This document shows, one piece after another, positions 35,031 through 47,963 of a stretch of 64,000 nucleotides of DNA (positions within the stretch are counted from its first letter, which is position 1; each line of letters starts with the position of its first letter). Below the pieces are notes generated by a model. That model was not told where the DNA came from, made no database searches, and saw only the letters and a list, made by a program, of their open reading frames with translations. This stretch comes from Punica granatum (Eukaryota > Streptophyta > Magnoliopsida > Myrtales > Lythraceae), in contig NC_045129.1 of the NCBI RefSeq assembly GCF_007655135.1, positions 21,054,274 to 21,118,273 on the forward strand, read 5' to 3'. Made by a program: the position numbers and the translations under genes.

Positions 35031-38000
35031 ACCAAAGTCAGAATCTTGCATGTACAACTCCTTAAGATGTTCAAACCCGAGAAATTTAGCATTTAGAGTA
35101 GAGATAAGTACATACCTCCGTGATAATGCATCAGCTACCACATTTTCGTTTCCTTGCTTGTACTGAATCACATATGGAAACATCTCTATGAATTCGACCC
35201 ATTTGGCATGTCTCCGATTCAGCTTGTTTTGCCCTTTCAAATGCTTCAATGATTCGTGGTCTGTGTGTATGACAAATTCCTTCGACCACAAGTAGTGCTG
35301 CCACGTCTCCAAAGCGCGGACCAAAGCATAGAGTTCCTTGTCATATGTAGAATAATTCAAAGCGGCTCCATTTAGCTTCTCACTAAAGTAGGCAATCGGT
35401 CGTTTTTCCTGCATCAAAACAGCACCTATACCAATCCCGGAAGCATCACATTCAATCTCGAAAGTTTTCGAAAAATCAGGTAAAACCAATAAGGGTGCAG
35501 AACAAAGCCTTTCCTTAATCAAATTAAATGCTTGCTCTTGCTCTACTCCCCATTTGAAACCTATATCTTTCTTAACCACTTCCGTCAATGGAGCAGCCAA
35601 AGTACGAAAATCCCGCACAAATCGCCTATAAAAACTGGCTAGACCGTGAAAACTTCTTACCTCGGTTACGGATTTCGGCATCGGCCAATCCTTAATTGCT
35701 TTTACCTTTTCCTCATCAACCTGAATACCCTTGGAACTAACAACAAATCCCAAAAACACAACTCGATCCATGCAAAATGTACATTTCTTCAAGTTAGCAT
35801 ATAATTTTTCATGTCTCAATGCCTGAAGCACGCATCGCAAATGATGAATATGATCCTTCAAGCTCTTACTATACACCAAGATATCATCAAAATATACAAC
35901 CACGAATTTTCCAATGAAAGCACGCAAAACATGATTCATGAGCCTCATGAAAGTACTAGGCGCATTAGTTAATCCGAATGGCATAACTAACCACTCATAC
36001 AAGCCATGTTTTGTTTTGAAAGCCGTTTTCCACTCATCACCCTCTTTCATCCTAATCTGATGATATCCACTTTTCAAGTCTATTTTTGTAAATAACGTGG
36101 AACCATGCAATTCATCCAACATGTCATCTAATCGAGGAATGGGATGTCGATACTTTACCGTGATTTTGTTTACAGCGCGGCAATCAACACACATTCGCCA
36201 AGTACCATCTTTCTTTGGCACCAGCAACACCGGGACCGCACAAGGACTCATGCTCTCACGCACATGCCCTTTAGCTAAAACCTCGTTCCACTTGCCTTTG
36301 AAGTTCCTTTGTCTCCTCCGGATTAGTTCGATATGCTGGCCGGTTCGGAATTGCGGCTCCTGGCACAAAGTCGATTTGATGCTCAATTCTCCTTATTGGT
36401 GGCAAATGATTGGGTAACTCCGTGGGAAAGACATCTCCAAACTCCTGCAAAAGAGAGGTAACACAACTTGGCAAAGAATAATTAAGGTCAGAAAAATAAG
36501 CCTCCTTGTAAACAAACAAGATCATTGGGCGATTAGCTTTGAATGCACTCTTGATCTCTCTTTCTTTTGCATAGAAACTCATTTTTTTCTCTTTTCTCTC
36601 AACTAACTCTTTCATCTCATCTATAGCTGAACTCTCTTTCCTTTTACTATCTCGAATTTCTTCTTCTCTAGTCTTACCAGTTTCCTCTCTCACTTGCTCA
36701 CTCTCTTTTTTTCTTTCAATCTCAGCTTCTACATCACTTTTCTCACAAATTGATCTCTTGATTCGGAGCTGATCCTCATACACCTGATAAGGTGTCAATG
36801 GAACAAGTGTCACCTTTCTACCATCATTGACAAAAGAGTATCGATTCTTATACCCATCATGTATTGCCTGTCTATCGAACTGCCATGGCCTCCCAAGCAA
36901 TATATGACTAGCATGCATGGGCACTACATCACAAAGAACTTTATCCTTGTATCTCCCAATTGTAAAGGAAACCAGAACTTGCTTGTTCACCTTCACTTCT
37001 CCACTTTCATTCAACCATTGCAGCTTATATGGCCTAGGATGCTTCAATGTACGCAATCCCAACTTGTCAACAAGTAATTTACTAGCCACATTCACACAGC
37101 TACCCCCGTCAATGATCAAACTACATACTCGATCCTTCACTTGGCATCTAGTGTGGAATATATTTTCCCTTTGCACATCATCTCTCTCTTCTTCCTTAAT
37201 TTGTACATTCAGTGCTCGCATGATTACTAAGGCATTCCCCTCAGCAGCATATTCATAATCACTACTAGAATCATCCTGTGTTGGCATTGAATCACTTTCC
37301 TCCTCTTCAGTTTCAATTTCCCCACTATCCAGCATGATCATTGCCCTTTTATTTGGACATTGAGAAGCAATATGCCCAGACCCCAAACACCGAAAACATT
37401 TGATAACTCTATTCTTTTGAGATTGGGATGTAGAGTTACCTCTCTCCTTGTTGTCCCCTTGACTCTTGCTCATGCTCTTTTCAGCATTCGATTTGGGTTT
37501 CTCTACTGGTCTTGAGCTGACACCCCATTTCGACTTTCAATTTGAAGATCCTGAATAAGAACCGCCCTCATGCTTGGCTGGTCTCCCTCTCTTGAGTTGC
37601 CGTTCTACTTTCATGGCCATGCTAACCATCTCTTCTATCTCCACATAATGTTGCAACTCCACCACATTAGCAATTTCTCGATTCAAACCACATAAAAACC
37701 TGGTCATAGTTGCCTCTTCATCTTCTTCAATGTTTGCCCGAATCAAAGCTATTTCCATCTCCTTGTGGTAGTCTTCCACGCTCCTCGTCCCTTGACTTAG
37801 ACTTTGCAATTTTAAATGCAAATCGCGATAGTAATACGAGGGAACAAATCGCCTCCGCATGACAGTCTTCATCTCCTCCCAGGTCTCAATAGGCCTTTCA
37901 TGGTTCCTTCTTCTTTCCTTAACCAATTTGTCCCACCAAACGATGGCATAATCAGTGAATTCCACCGCTGCAAGCTTCACTTTTTTCTGTTCCGAGTAAT

Positions 38001-38490
38001 TATGGCAATCAAATACAAGCTCCACTTTCCTCTCCCACTCGATAAAAGCGTCAGGGTCATTCCTACCTTGAAAAGGTGGTATCGTCATTTTAATACTCCC
38101 AATATTCCTATCTACTCCATCTCTAATTGCATGATCTCGCCTACCATGTCTTCGCCCCTCATTCCTAAATCCTCTGGCCCTCCTCACACTTCCCACGGAT
38201 GCAATTTCATCATCTTCCTCATATTCTTCATCTTCTTCATCATGAGAATTCGCCGGCTGGCGGATTAGTCTCCTTGCATTGGGAACTCGCACATGCTGCC
38301 TGGGTTGCTCCCTCTGCATTTGATCAATTCGTTGATCTTGCCGGTCCATTCTATCACGGATATCTCCAAAAACAACTTCCAATCTCTCGAATTGTTATTG
38401 CATGGCTTTCAAAGTAAAAGCAACATCTTGCTGGCCGGCATTACTTCCATCCCCGGTTGTAGATTCATTGCCTTTTCCTGCGAAGCTCAT
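35031..38490 (-). pseudogene. gag-pol: Element E gag, protease, RT and RNase H
   Basis: A minus-strand polyprotein from ATG at 38490. Stops at 38395-38397 (TAA, CAA expected) and 37537-37539 (TGA) interrupt gag, whose capsid part ([28 protein letters not shown]) is otherwise clear. From about 37473: CCHC knuckle [14 protein letters not shown], protease IIDGGSC near 37110, a Lys/Glu-rich linker, and the RT lead-in. A 1-bp gain near 36288 shifts frame at QRQVE. RT, YFDD (near 35890) and RNase H (ECDASG, HTDHES) are open from there to QDSDF at 35031, where the solo LTR interrupts. The RT and RNase H part has no further lesion. Confidence 0.9.
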
Positions 38491-39174
38491 GTTTGCACTA
38501 TGAAAAGAAAATTGGTGTTAGGACCTCACAACTACTCGCTCACGTGTTTGCCCTCAAATTATCGTCACTCAACACTCGTGTTTCACTCAATTCAATGGCT
38601 TTTTCCCTCTGATACGCTCACCACTCTTGCCTCTTTCCACTCTATTTTCCTCCTGAAAGTTCTTTAAAGAACTCAGCAACTCACAAATCAAAGGCAACTA
38701 GCTCATAATAATTCAAAACAGCAATTAATATATTGGCCCTAACTTGGACACAAACTAACAGGGAAATAAATGGCTAAAGGAAAGTTAACCAAGGAAAGAT
38801 TTTTTTAGGAATGAAGAAAGGAATATATCAGAGTAATATATGGATGGAAAAGATATGGAAGATGATATAGGGAAGGGAATATGGAAGATCAGGTATAGGG
38901 TAATTATGGGAGCAAAATCAACGCAGATCAACAACAAGGTAAATAACAACTTTAGAATACTCTGATGCAAAGAATCCGGATCAAATTGACATCGACAACT
39001 TTTTTTTTTCTTTCTGTTTTTTTTTCAGCTCTATTTTTTTTTGGCTGAATTTTTTTTTTGTGCTGTCCCTTTTTTTTTTTTTGGCTACTTGTCAATCCAG
39101 AATGAACAAGCTAGATGGAATGAAATTCAACGAATTGAAACGTAAAGGATAGGATAAACATGATTTGGAGCCTG
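38491..39174 (-). other. Element E untranslated leader with A-rich block
   Basis: The leader between primer site and gag on the minus strand. The plus strand shows T runs at 39000-39083 broken by GGCTGA and CAGCTC, so the transcript is A-rich. The pre-gag pair (ACACGAGTGT and AAACACGTG) is at 38541-38590. I find no gene in it. Confidence 0.7.
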
Positions 39175-39188
39175 ATGCTCTGATACCA
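39175..39188 (-). other. Primer-binding site of E
   Basis: The minus strand reads TGGTATCAGAGCAT, three bases from the LTR edge at 39192. Initiator tRNA-Met type. Confidence 0.88.
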
Positions 39189-39191
39189 AAA

Positions 39192-39879
39192 TGATGCGGA
39201 CCTCACGAAGGATTGTGAAACCCGACGACCAACTTGAATCGATTCCCAAATCGCCAAACACAGATTTAGATAAAGAGGATTATTGACCCGTTGTTTATAG
39301 AGAAACAAGAACCAACAATATCAAGACAAGGATTATCGACCCGTTGTTTATGAAGAAACAAGAACCAATAATATCAAAGTGTACCGAACAATCACAAGCT
39401 GTCACACTTGCTCGTTCGAAGGAGTTCAATGAAGAACAAAGGAGAAAATCTCACCAAAATACCAGAATAATCTGCCCTGATCAGCTACTCAGCCTCCTTT
39501 ATATAAGCTTAGGAGAAACTGGAAATTAACAAACTAGGCAACTGGAATATCCTTAGTTTCCTAAAACCAGAAATAACAGAGGAAACTAAATAAAGGTTAT
39601 CTAGAATAGTTGGCAGTCTTTTATTCCATCTTCAGCATCTCATGGCAAGTCAAGTCAATAAAGGCCTTTGGAGACCCAATTGAATTGGACTCCTCTTGGC
39701 CCAAAAAGCCCATCAGCAAGCTCTCCATAGCTTGTTGGATTTGTTTGGCCTTCGCCCGTGTGATTGGCCAACTCGGAACATGCAAGCCTCCAAGATCTTG
39801 TGCTTCAGCTCCCTCTTCAGGGGTCCGACTTCCAAGCTCATGTGCATCAGCCTCATTGTCATGCCCATGATACTCATCA
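39192..39879 (-). repeat. 5' LTR of element E (688 bp)
   Basis: Same length as the 3' LTR at 20812-21499 and nearly identical. It is followed on its right by the second GAGTT (39880-39884) and the rest of the F LTR. Confidence 0.92.
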
Positions 39880-40435
39880 GAGTTGACCTCAATTTGTATT
39901 CCGCCGGGTCTTAGCGGCCGATCAGGCCCCTTTCTCTATTCTGCCGGGTCCAGCGGCCGATCAGGCCCCTGTTTATATTCCGCCGGGTCCAACGGCCGAT
40001 CATGCCCTATTTGTATTCCGCTGGGTCCAGCCGCCGATCTGGCCCATTTTGTAATCCGCCGAGTCCAGCGGTCCCATGGCTATAGTCAAACAACAATCAC
40101 AAACACAATCAACTGCAACTGGGCCATCACACATCATAAACCCACACCAAATTCTTATCCCCAAATTATCACAGCCTCCATATACACAAATACAATCCCC
40201 ATCATATTCCCCCTTTGAATCACATTATCAACATATAATTCTTACACGATCCACATACTCAATCACACCGCATATCCCAAGTCAAGGTGAATCACAAAGG
40301 CCGTATTGCTCAGATCCGTTCACACAACATAGCAGTACCGATTCCTTAATCTAACTACCACTACATTCATCTTAATTAATTTCTATAATCATAACACATG
40401 ATTTCACAAGGGAATAGAGTATTCACATATCATAC

Positions 40436-40476
<41 letters not shown>

Positions 40477-42336
40477 CACAATGGAATAAAGTACTCACCG
40501 ACAACTCCAAGAAATATAGCTCATTAGATCGAACCTTTTGAGTGCTAGGATTCAATCTCCTCGATCCCTATTAGTTGCAAGTATAACAAGAAATCATATC
40601 ATATATCTTATCAATTCCATCCATGTATATATCTCATACCTAACCATTTGCGATTCTCAAGAGAAGAGAAAGATTCAAACCCATTCACTAGATACTCACG
40701 CAACTATAATGGTCGACCAGATAATCAATACTAAGATCAACCAACCAAAGGTATGTTAAGGTGGCAAGTTCTTCTTGATAAACTTAACAGCCCAATCCTT
40801 ATAACTCAACATACTGAAATCCTATATACTCACACAAGGTAGAGGATAAGTCATAAGCTTAGAAACTTAATACAATAAGCTTCTTCTAGTCGTTCTACCC
40901 CCATTCCATATTCTATACTTCTCATCAGTATTCTTTCGACAATAATAAGAACCAATTAGTAACTGATTTATCTTATTCCTCAGATCATCATTTTTAACTT
41001 TACAATTTCAAACAAGTAGTTACATAAATTAATTTGCTATGACAGCTAGGTTAAAAAATATATATATATATATATCTACCACCAAGTCCAATAAATCACT
41101 CCCATGCTATTAAACCACCGATCAACAACCTCCAACTTAATAACGTAACCAACATTATCCAATTCTATAGCAGCAAAGGAAAGCTAAATAACTTGACAAA
41201 GCTCAGGTTATATTAGTAATTTAACCACCGTCGGAAATCCTAAAATCAACTATTAAACCAGCTTCCTCAACTCAGCACCTAAATTATCAATATCCAAACC
41301 GAATTAAAGCCCAACTCCTGTCTTAAGTGTTAACTACAGGAAAAGATACACGATCCACCAATCAGACCCTCCTAGTTGACAAGGCAATCAACAATTACGA
41401 AAATTTACCAAAATCGAGAGTTAAATCCAATGAATGAAAGAAAGGATTCGCAAGCCAAAGAGACGCATCTTACAGTACAAAACTTATAAAATCAATCTCA
41501 TTTAATCTAATTACTTCAACTCCAAATAATTAAACAAAGCTAAATCCATAGATATTTTCATCTTTTATCCAACCAATTAAATCAATTGGAATCATCATAC
41601 ATAAAATGAGAACATGAATTCAATCTTGCATTTTTTTTCCTAATATTGATCAAAATCATCCGAATTTCATAGAATCAATTCATACAAATGCCAATTCAAC
41701 TCAGCCACCACACGTCAAATTTACAGCTAGGCAACCACATAAACTCAACATATAACTCAATTCTCTGTTAATCCCTATAAAACTCAAACAATCATATCCA
41801 ATCAGCCCCCTTCACTATCGAATTAATCGAACCCTAGCTGAGCTAAGATGACAGAAGAATAACTTAATCAGCACCTAATCATAGTGAATAAGAATGTCTA
41901 AGGTGAGAAGAATCAACTTACTTCAAGAACCCGAGCCTAGCCTTGCTCTCCTCTTAAGTTTCTTCTTCAGTTCACTCTGTTCTATCTCTATCTGCTCTCA
42001 TCCTCTGTTTCTCTGTTTTCTCCCTTGACTTTCCGCAGCAAAATAGAAGAATGGAAGAAAAGAAAGCAGCAGAACAGAACAAGAAAAAATAAAGGAGGAA
42101 GTGGATGGCTGCTCACATTTTCGTTCTTCTTCTTCCCCCCAGCTGTCTCTGTTTTCCTTTCTATCTCTTGCTCTGTTTCCTCTTTACGTTTTCCAGCCCA
42201 AAAGCATAACAGAGTAAAAGAGAGAAAGGAGACAAGACAAATGAATGAAAAGAATGGCGGTGGAAGACTCCAGGGGAAAAATTTGGGGAACACGTGGGGC
42301 CCTTTCACCCCTAATCTTTTTTTTTTGTCAGTCACC

Positions 42337-42368
<32 letters not shown>

Positions 42369-42582
42369 TTAATAGCACATGTATGTATAAGTATGCATGT
42401 TTCGAAAATCCCAGGTTTCAAACATGCCTTCACTCTCTCTTCTTCTCCCTTTTTTTTTTTCTCCTAATGCTCCAGCTTATGTACATAATCTATATATATA
42501 TTTGTATATAAGCATGTAATTAAATGTACGTGTATATATATATATAAACTATGTGAAATAAATAAAAAATTCAGGTCTTACA
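39880..42582 (-). repeat. F LTR copy 1, 5' part (right piece)
   Basis: Remainder of the F LTR split by E. It contains the 39-bp minisatellite (39890-40080), AT microsatellites near 40446, 41050 and 42340, and ends (LTR start on the minus strand) at TGTAAGACC. Overlapping open frames at 41988-42372 on both strands recur at 61496-61850 in copy 2. They are low-complexity and match no family I know. Confidence 0.85.
39890..40080 (-). repeat. 39-bp minisatellite in F LTR copy 1
   Basis: Degenerate units with a CCGCCGGGTCCAGCGGCCGA core, the complement of the array in the Tekay-like LTRs. Confidence 0.8.
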
Positions 42583-44940
42583 ATCTCCCCCACTAATGAA
42601 AATGTCGTCCTCGAAATTTGTTTATGTGATACCAAAAAATTAGAGGATTAAGGGTTATAGCATCCTCAGGTTCCCATATCTCCTCTGAACTGACTTTTCC
42701 AAGTCCTTTCATAGATCACCAAGCTTCCGTTGAGCCACTATAATAAATCATATGATATGAGCCCAAGTCTTGTAGAATATCCAAATCTCCATCTCGAAAG
42801 CAACTCTTAGATTCCTGAGTTCGAATACCGAAAACTCTGTCCAAAACCTAAGCAATAGAATTCCTTCAATGTCGCTGGGATATATATAAACTGAAATAAA
42901 CTCCAAATCTGTCTTGAGTGATCAATGATTTGTATATGTCCCGGCTGATGGTAGAATTGGCTTCTCTAAATCTGATAGCTTTTCCAGTGGAATACTTATC
43001 AATGCCAAGGTAGGTAGCTGATAGATATAATTTTCAATACCAGAAACCCTGTTGAATCATACGATGATGCCAGACTGATAATATTAATCCAAGCAGTAAT
43101 AGAATCCCAAGATCAATGATGAAAATCAAGTAAGATCCCGCTAAATAAGCAAAGCAACAATTCTCTCGATCCTGTCAGATCATTCTCACAGCCATATCAA
43201 CCATGACTGGTTGCAGATATAAAGGGGAAAATAATATGGAATCACCATTACTAGAATCGGAGAATTTAGGATGGCAGACAACATTGAACAATTAATAATC
43301 CAGGAAATATCCCAATGAAGGAAATTTGACATATATGCTCAAAGATCGTGGAAACTTATTGAAAGAATACCTCTGAACCTGATTCATAAAGAATCCTTGT
43401 AAAACCATATATGTATAACCGAATGTATACTGACCCTGATACTTAACTGAATTCAGTCCTCGTTTGAAGCTCGAAGAATAGCTGATCATAATGCTGATTT
43501 CGTGAGAAACTTAAACTATGGGGAACTTGAGGTGCCTCCCTTTACTTAGGTCTTAATAGTATTATAATAATTATGTATAGATTTCGAAAAGTGTACTTAA
43601 GTCCCAAGTTTTTTTTTTCTTTAACCAAGCACAAAGAAATTAGTAAACATCAACATTTGGAAAATCTTACTAATATGTCAATAGGATATTACAAGTTCCT
43701 CATAATTAAATCGAACAATTAAGATCAAAACTAATCGAATCACTAACGCAGCAATTAAACAGGAAATCACAATCAAACTCAATCACATCTATTTCCAATT
43801 CGATTAACTTGGTTCTGAGACTTCAATTTAGATTTTTACCTTCTACTTCCCTAATTTGGTAATCCCCTAGATCAGTCCGTGAACAAGTCATTCTCTTACC
43901 TACCCCAGAAAGGTAAAACTCCAACAGATTAACCATCTACTTTCTGATTTTATTCTCGATTTGCTCATTCCATCGATTTGCTCATTCCAACGAATTCGCA
44001 GGAATACACATTCAGACACAAGAACAAATCAAATCGTTATCACATACACAGCACTTCCATAGCAACTGATTTCAAGCCCAAATTACTACTTAAGATCATT
44101 CTTTAAATTTCCGACCCCAATAAGTCTTCTAAGCAATCAAAATAAACCACATAACCTACGCTTTCTACTTATGTATCTCATTTATCCTTACTCCGCTTCA
44201 GACCGAATCGTTAACCAATTTATAGAGAAGGAACGTGATTTAAGAAAAAGGAATCACCTAATTAATAGGAACTCAGCGCATACAAAGTATAATAATAATT
44301 TTGCCAAAAGCAAAATCGAGTCGTCTTTATTTTTCCTTATTGTCAAGAATTCAATCAATCACATTCTTCTACTATTCTTGACCATCGGATCATCCTTGTA
44401 TGACTTTCTTCCTTTTCTGAGCTCCTAATCAAGCTCTCTATCACTGTGGTTCTTTCAAGCAGAACAACCCCCTTAAACATAAGCCAAGTCAACTTATAAA
44501 TATACAACAATATCAGTATACACGTGCCAAGAGTTTATACTTTTATTGTTTACCATACGAAAGAAAGAGATTATAAACATGACAGCAATTATTGCATTCA
44601 ATCGAGGATCCAAATAATATTCCGACAAACTAAATCAAATATATATATATATGCTCAAGGAATTGCAAGAACTTACGTAAAACATGATATTTAATGATAT
44701 TTCCAATCCTCAACTGCTTAGTACCTATTTCCCTATTGTGTGGTGCATATATAAATTTTAACAAGCACACCTAAGCCCAAGCTTATTTCCTAACAAATCC
44801 GAAGCAATAACAACTCACTTAACCAACATAGAATTCAAGAAACCCTAGCAAAATCACCACAATTATCCGAAAATTTACTCGGGGATCATGCTTCAACTTA
44901 AGTCTACAGAATCTACTAACCTAGGCTCTAATACCAAAAT
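42583..44940 (-). mobile_element. F family, middle internal region (complete, 2.36 kb)
   Basis: A complete internal region between two F LTRs. The complement of a GTGGGGGAGAT polypurine tract is at its left edge, and a primer site with one change (complement 44918-44936, TGGTATTAGAGC) is at its right edge. At 42653-42697 the minus strand encodes EEIWEPEDA, resembling the chromodomain EEATWEPED of the Tekay-like elements, the only coding trace I can see. Gag, protease, RT and integrase are absent, so F is probably a large non-autonomous derivative that would depend on a related element. Confidence 0.75.
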
Positions 44941-46408
44941 TGTCACGACCCGAAATTACGGTAAAGTTTTTGCTATATTTCCTCGAATCCATTATCATAT
45001 AAGAACTGTTCACATAAAAAAAAACCTGATTTCCAATAAATTTCCAAAGTATATAACCGATCCATCAACCCTAATAGGTATATACACTTTTCCGGAGATT
45101 TCTTTTTCGCTCTCACATCAGTTACAACTAAACAAAATATTCGGGTCGTAACATTCTCAAGTCCATTCTATACAAAAATGATATCTATCAAATAACTAAG
45201 GTTCCTACCTAGTCCTCCAAGCTGATCCCCGATATCAAAAAGTGGTTCCTCCGCGCAATCGGAAGCTTATCTGGAAAAATGTATGCAGGGTGTGAGCTGC
45301 ATCTCAGTGAGCACAAAATTCCAAGGCAAAATGAATAATATTAAGTGATAAATATATTTTAAACAACCAAATATTCATATAGATAGTATCCGCGTAACCA
45401 AGTCTATCAACTAATTCATCAACATGGTATAATATACCATACATACGACTGACTACTAATTTTATTCATAAATAATCAATTGCCTTTATAACCTATAAAA
45501 CTATTATTAGAATTAACCATTAACTCAACATCACCTTGCATTCATAACCTAATTAAATCAAATTAACAAACAATACGGCTTCCACAGAATAATTCAAACA
45601 ATCGCAATAATCATCACATCTACAGCAACCAAACCCAACAAACAATATACAACACAACAAAATTAATACAGCCATAGGGTTGCATTTCCTCGCAACAGAG
45701 TTGTGACGGTATCGTGACCCCGCACATCTCCCTCATATCATTCTCAACTCCCCATATCCATATCTCATAAGCGGGGACCGCCTATTAACCTCTAGCGGTA
45801 AGAGTTGACCTCAATTTGTATTCCGCCGGGTCTTAGCGGCCGATCAGGCCCCTTTCTCTATTCCGCCGGGTCCAGCGGCCGATCAGGCCCCTGTTTATAT
45901 TCCGCCGGGTCCAGCGGCCGATCATGCCCTATTTGTATTCCGCTGGGTCCAGCCGCCGATCTGGCCCATTTTGTAATCCGCCGAGTCCAGCGGTCCCATG
46001 GCTATAGTCAAACAACAATCACAAACACAATCAACTGCAACTGGGCCATCACACATCATAAACCCACACCAAATTCTTATCCCCAAATTATCACAGCCTC
46101 CATATACACAAATACAATCCCCATCATATTCCCCCTTTGAATCACATTATCATCATATATTTCTTACACGATCCACATACTCAATCACACCGCATATCCC
46201 AAGTCAAGGTGAATCACAAAGGCCGTATTGCTCAGATCCGTTCACACAACATAGCAGTACCGATTCCTTAATCTAGCTACCACTACATTCATCTTAATTA
46301 ATTTCTATAATCATAACACATGATTTCACAAGGGAATAGAGTATTCACATATCATACATATGTATATATATATATATATATATATCATTTCACAATGAAA
46401 TAAAGTAC
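44941..46408 (-). repeat. F LTR copy 2, 3' part (left piece)
   Basis: Homologous to 19946-20811 plus 39885-40494 of copy 1, without E. Positions 45802-45806 are the uninterrupted GAGTT site. It contains the 39-bp array (45812-46005) and is cut at AGTAC (46404-46408) by the minus-strand dimer. Confidence 0.88.
45812..46005 (-). repeat. 39-bp minisatellite in F LTR copy 2
   Basis: The same degenerate array as in copy 1, with almost the same sequence. Confidence 0.8.
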
Positions 46409-47963
46409 TGTCACGACCCGAAACTTATAGCAGAGTTTTCCCTCTATTCCTTAATATCCATTATCATATACGCAACTCATATATGTATAATCCGTTTTCC
46501 TAACTCCCAACACATTGAACCAACCCAGCAAGCTCTATATAAACACATAACCACCAAACTAATTGAGATATATGCATAAAACTCTCAAAGATTACTCAGT
46601 TGCAACCATCTTGTAACACAGACTGAACGAAAAGCTTTCATATATATATATAGCATACTTCTACAACACATCCAACTTTTAAACTACCTCGGCATGCTCC
46701 ACACGAATATATAATGAGTCTAACGGATTCTAATGTACATATATGCTCTCCATAGTGTGTTCAACTACAACCATACCACTAAACGAACTAACAAAAGTTT
46801 CAGGTCGTAACAGGATTGTAACATTTACGAACACTTACTACCTATACTATGGGTTGGCCAACTTGCCAAAATCCTTTGCGCTGATCCCCGTTATACAGAG
46901 CCCTCCTGTGCGGCTAGTCTAGCTCCTAGCTCATCTGGAAAAATGTATGCAGGGGGTGAGCTGCAACTCAGTGAGTACTATATTCCAAGGTAAAATGAGC
47001 TAATATGTTACATCACAATTCACGACAATCAATCATACATATATATATATATACATACATATTTCACCGTGATATAGCATCCAATACCAAGATCATCCTT
47101 TCACACAACTCATAGGGCAACCAAATCCAAACAACAGTAATATAGCCATAGGTTGCATTTCCTCGCAACAGAGTTATGACGGTACCGTGACCCCGCACAC
47201 CTCATTCATATCATCCTCAACTCCCAATATCCATGTCTCATGAGCGGGGGCCGCCCATTAACCTCTGGCGGTAAGAGTTGACCTACATTTATATTCCGCC
47301 GGTCCAGCGGCCGATCATGCCCCTACTTATATTCCGCCGGGTCCAGCGGCCGATCAGGCCCCTATTTGTATTCCGCCGGGTCCAGCGGCCGATCAGGCCC
47401 CTATTTGTATTCCGCCGGGTCCAGCGGCCGATCACGTCCCTATTTATATTCCGCCGGGTCCAGCGGCCGATCAAGCCCCTATTTATATTCCGCCGGGTTC
47501 GGCGGCCGATCAGGCCCCTTTTATAATCCGCCAGGTCCAGCGATCCCATGGCTATAGTCCAACCATCACAAGCATACTAAGCATACACATCAACTATGTT
47601 CCGCAATCATTCAGCCACCATCACTTCTATAACCATACATATATATATATATATATATTTATTATCATTTTACGATGGAAGAAAGTACTCACAAACACCC
47701 CTGAAATGACCACTTAATGAATCGAGCCTTCCGGAGGTATAGTCTCAGTCTCCCCAGCCCCTATCCAGTTCAAGCACAAAGGTTAGATAATATACTAGAT
47801 AAGGGTGAAAATATGCATCAATTCACCTCTCGTGCTATTTCCTGAATGTAGCTATAATATAAGATGTTTATAATTTACAAATGCTTCTTCCCTATCTCTT
47901 TTGATTTCTACCTAACTCTTTAAATAGAGAACAATGCAAAATGCTATACACATGTATCTCTCA
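46409..47963 (-). repeat. Truncated LTR at left end of minus dimer
   Basis: Matches 49147 to about 50664 of the middle LTR, then joins gag sequence at 47963 through a shared CAA(TT). About 1.1 kb of LTR (its 5' part) is missing. Contains the 39-bp array 47289-47549. Confidence 0.88.
47289..47549 (-). repeat. 39-bp minisatellite, longest copy
   Basis: More than six units. On the minus strand the ATG-led frame runs 86 codons of 13-residue repeats, the longest version in the window, so unit number varies between LTRs. Confidence 0.85.

Larger units (their letters stand above)
20812..39879 (-). mobile_element. Element E, CRM-like Ty3/gypsy, carrying nested insertions
   Basis: A minus-strand element bounded by GAGTT at 20807-20811 and 39880-39884. 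The empty site in F LTR copy 2 at 45802-45806 has a single GAGTT. LTRs of 688 bp are at 39192-39879 (5') and 20812-21499 (3'). The internal region is interrupted by B0 (22017-33552) and by a solo LTR (34243-35030). Without these, E is about 6.7 kb, a normal length for this group. CRM-like assignment rests on YFDD RT, DGGS protease, lack of a chromodomain and coding that enters the 3' LTR. Confidence 0.92.

Noticed and set aside
41988..42372. Overlapping open frames on both strands (about 115 codons)
   Set aside because: Low-complexity, inside the F LTR, present again at 61496-61850 only because the LTR is duplicated. No recognisable domain or codon pattern.
47278..47557. Plus-strand repeat frames antisense to the minus-strand LTR array
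   Set aside because: Both strands stay open because the unit is 39 bp long. The antisense frames have no independent support.
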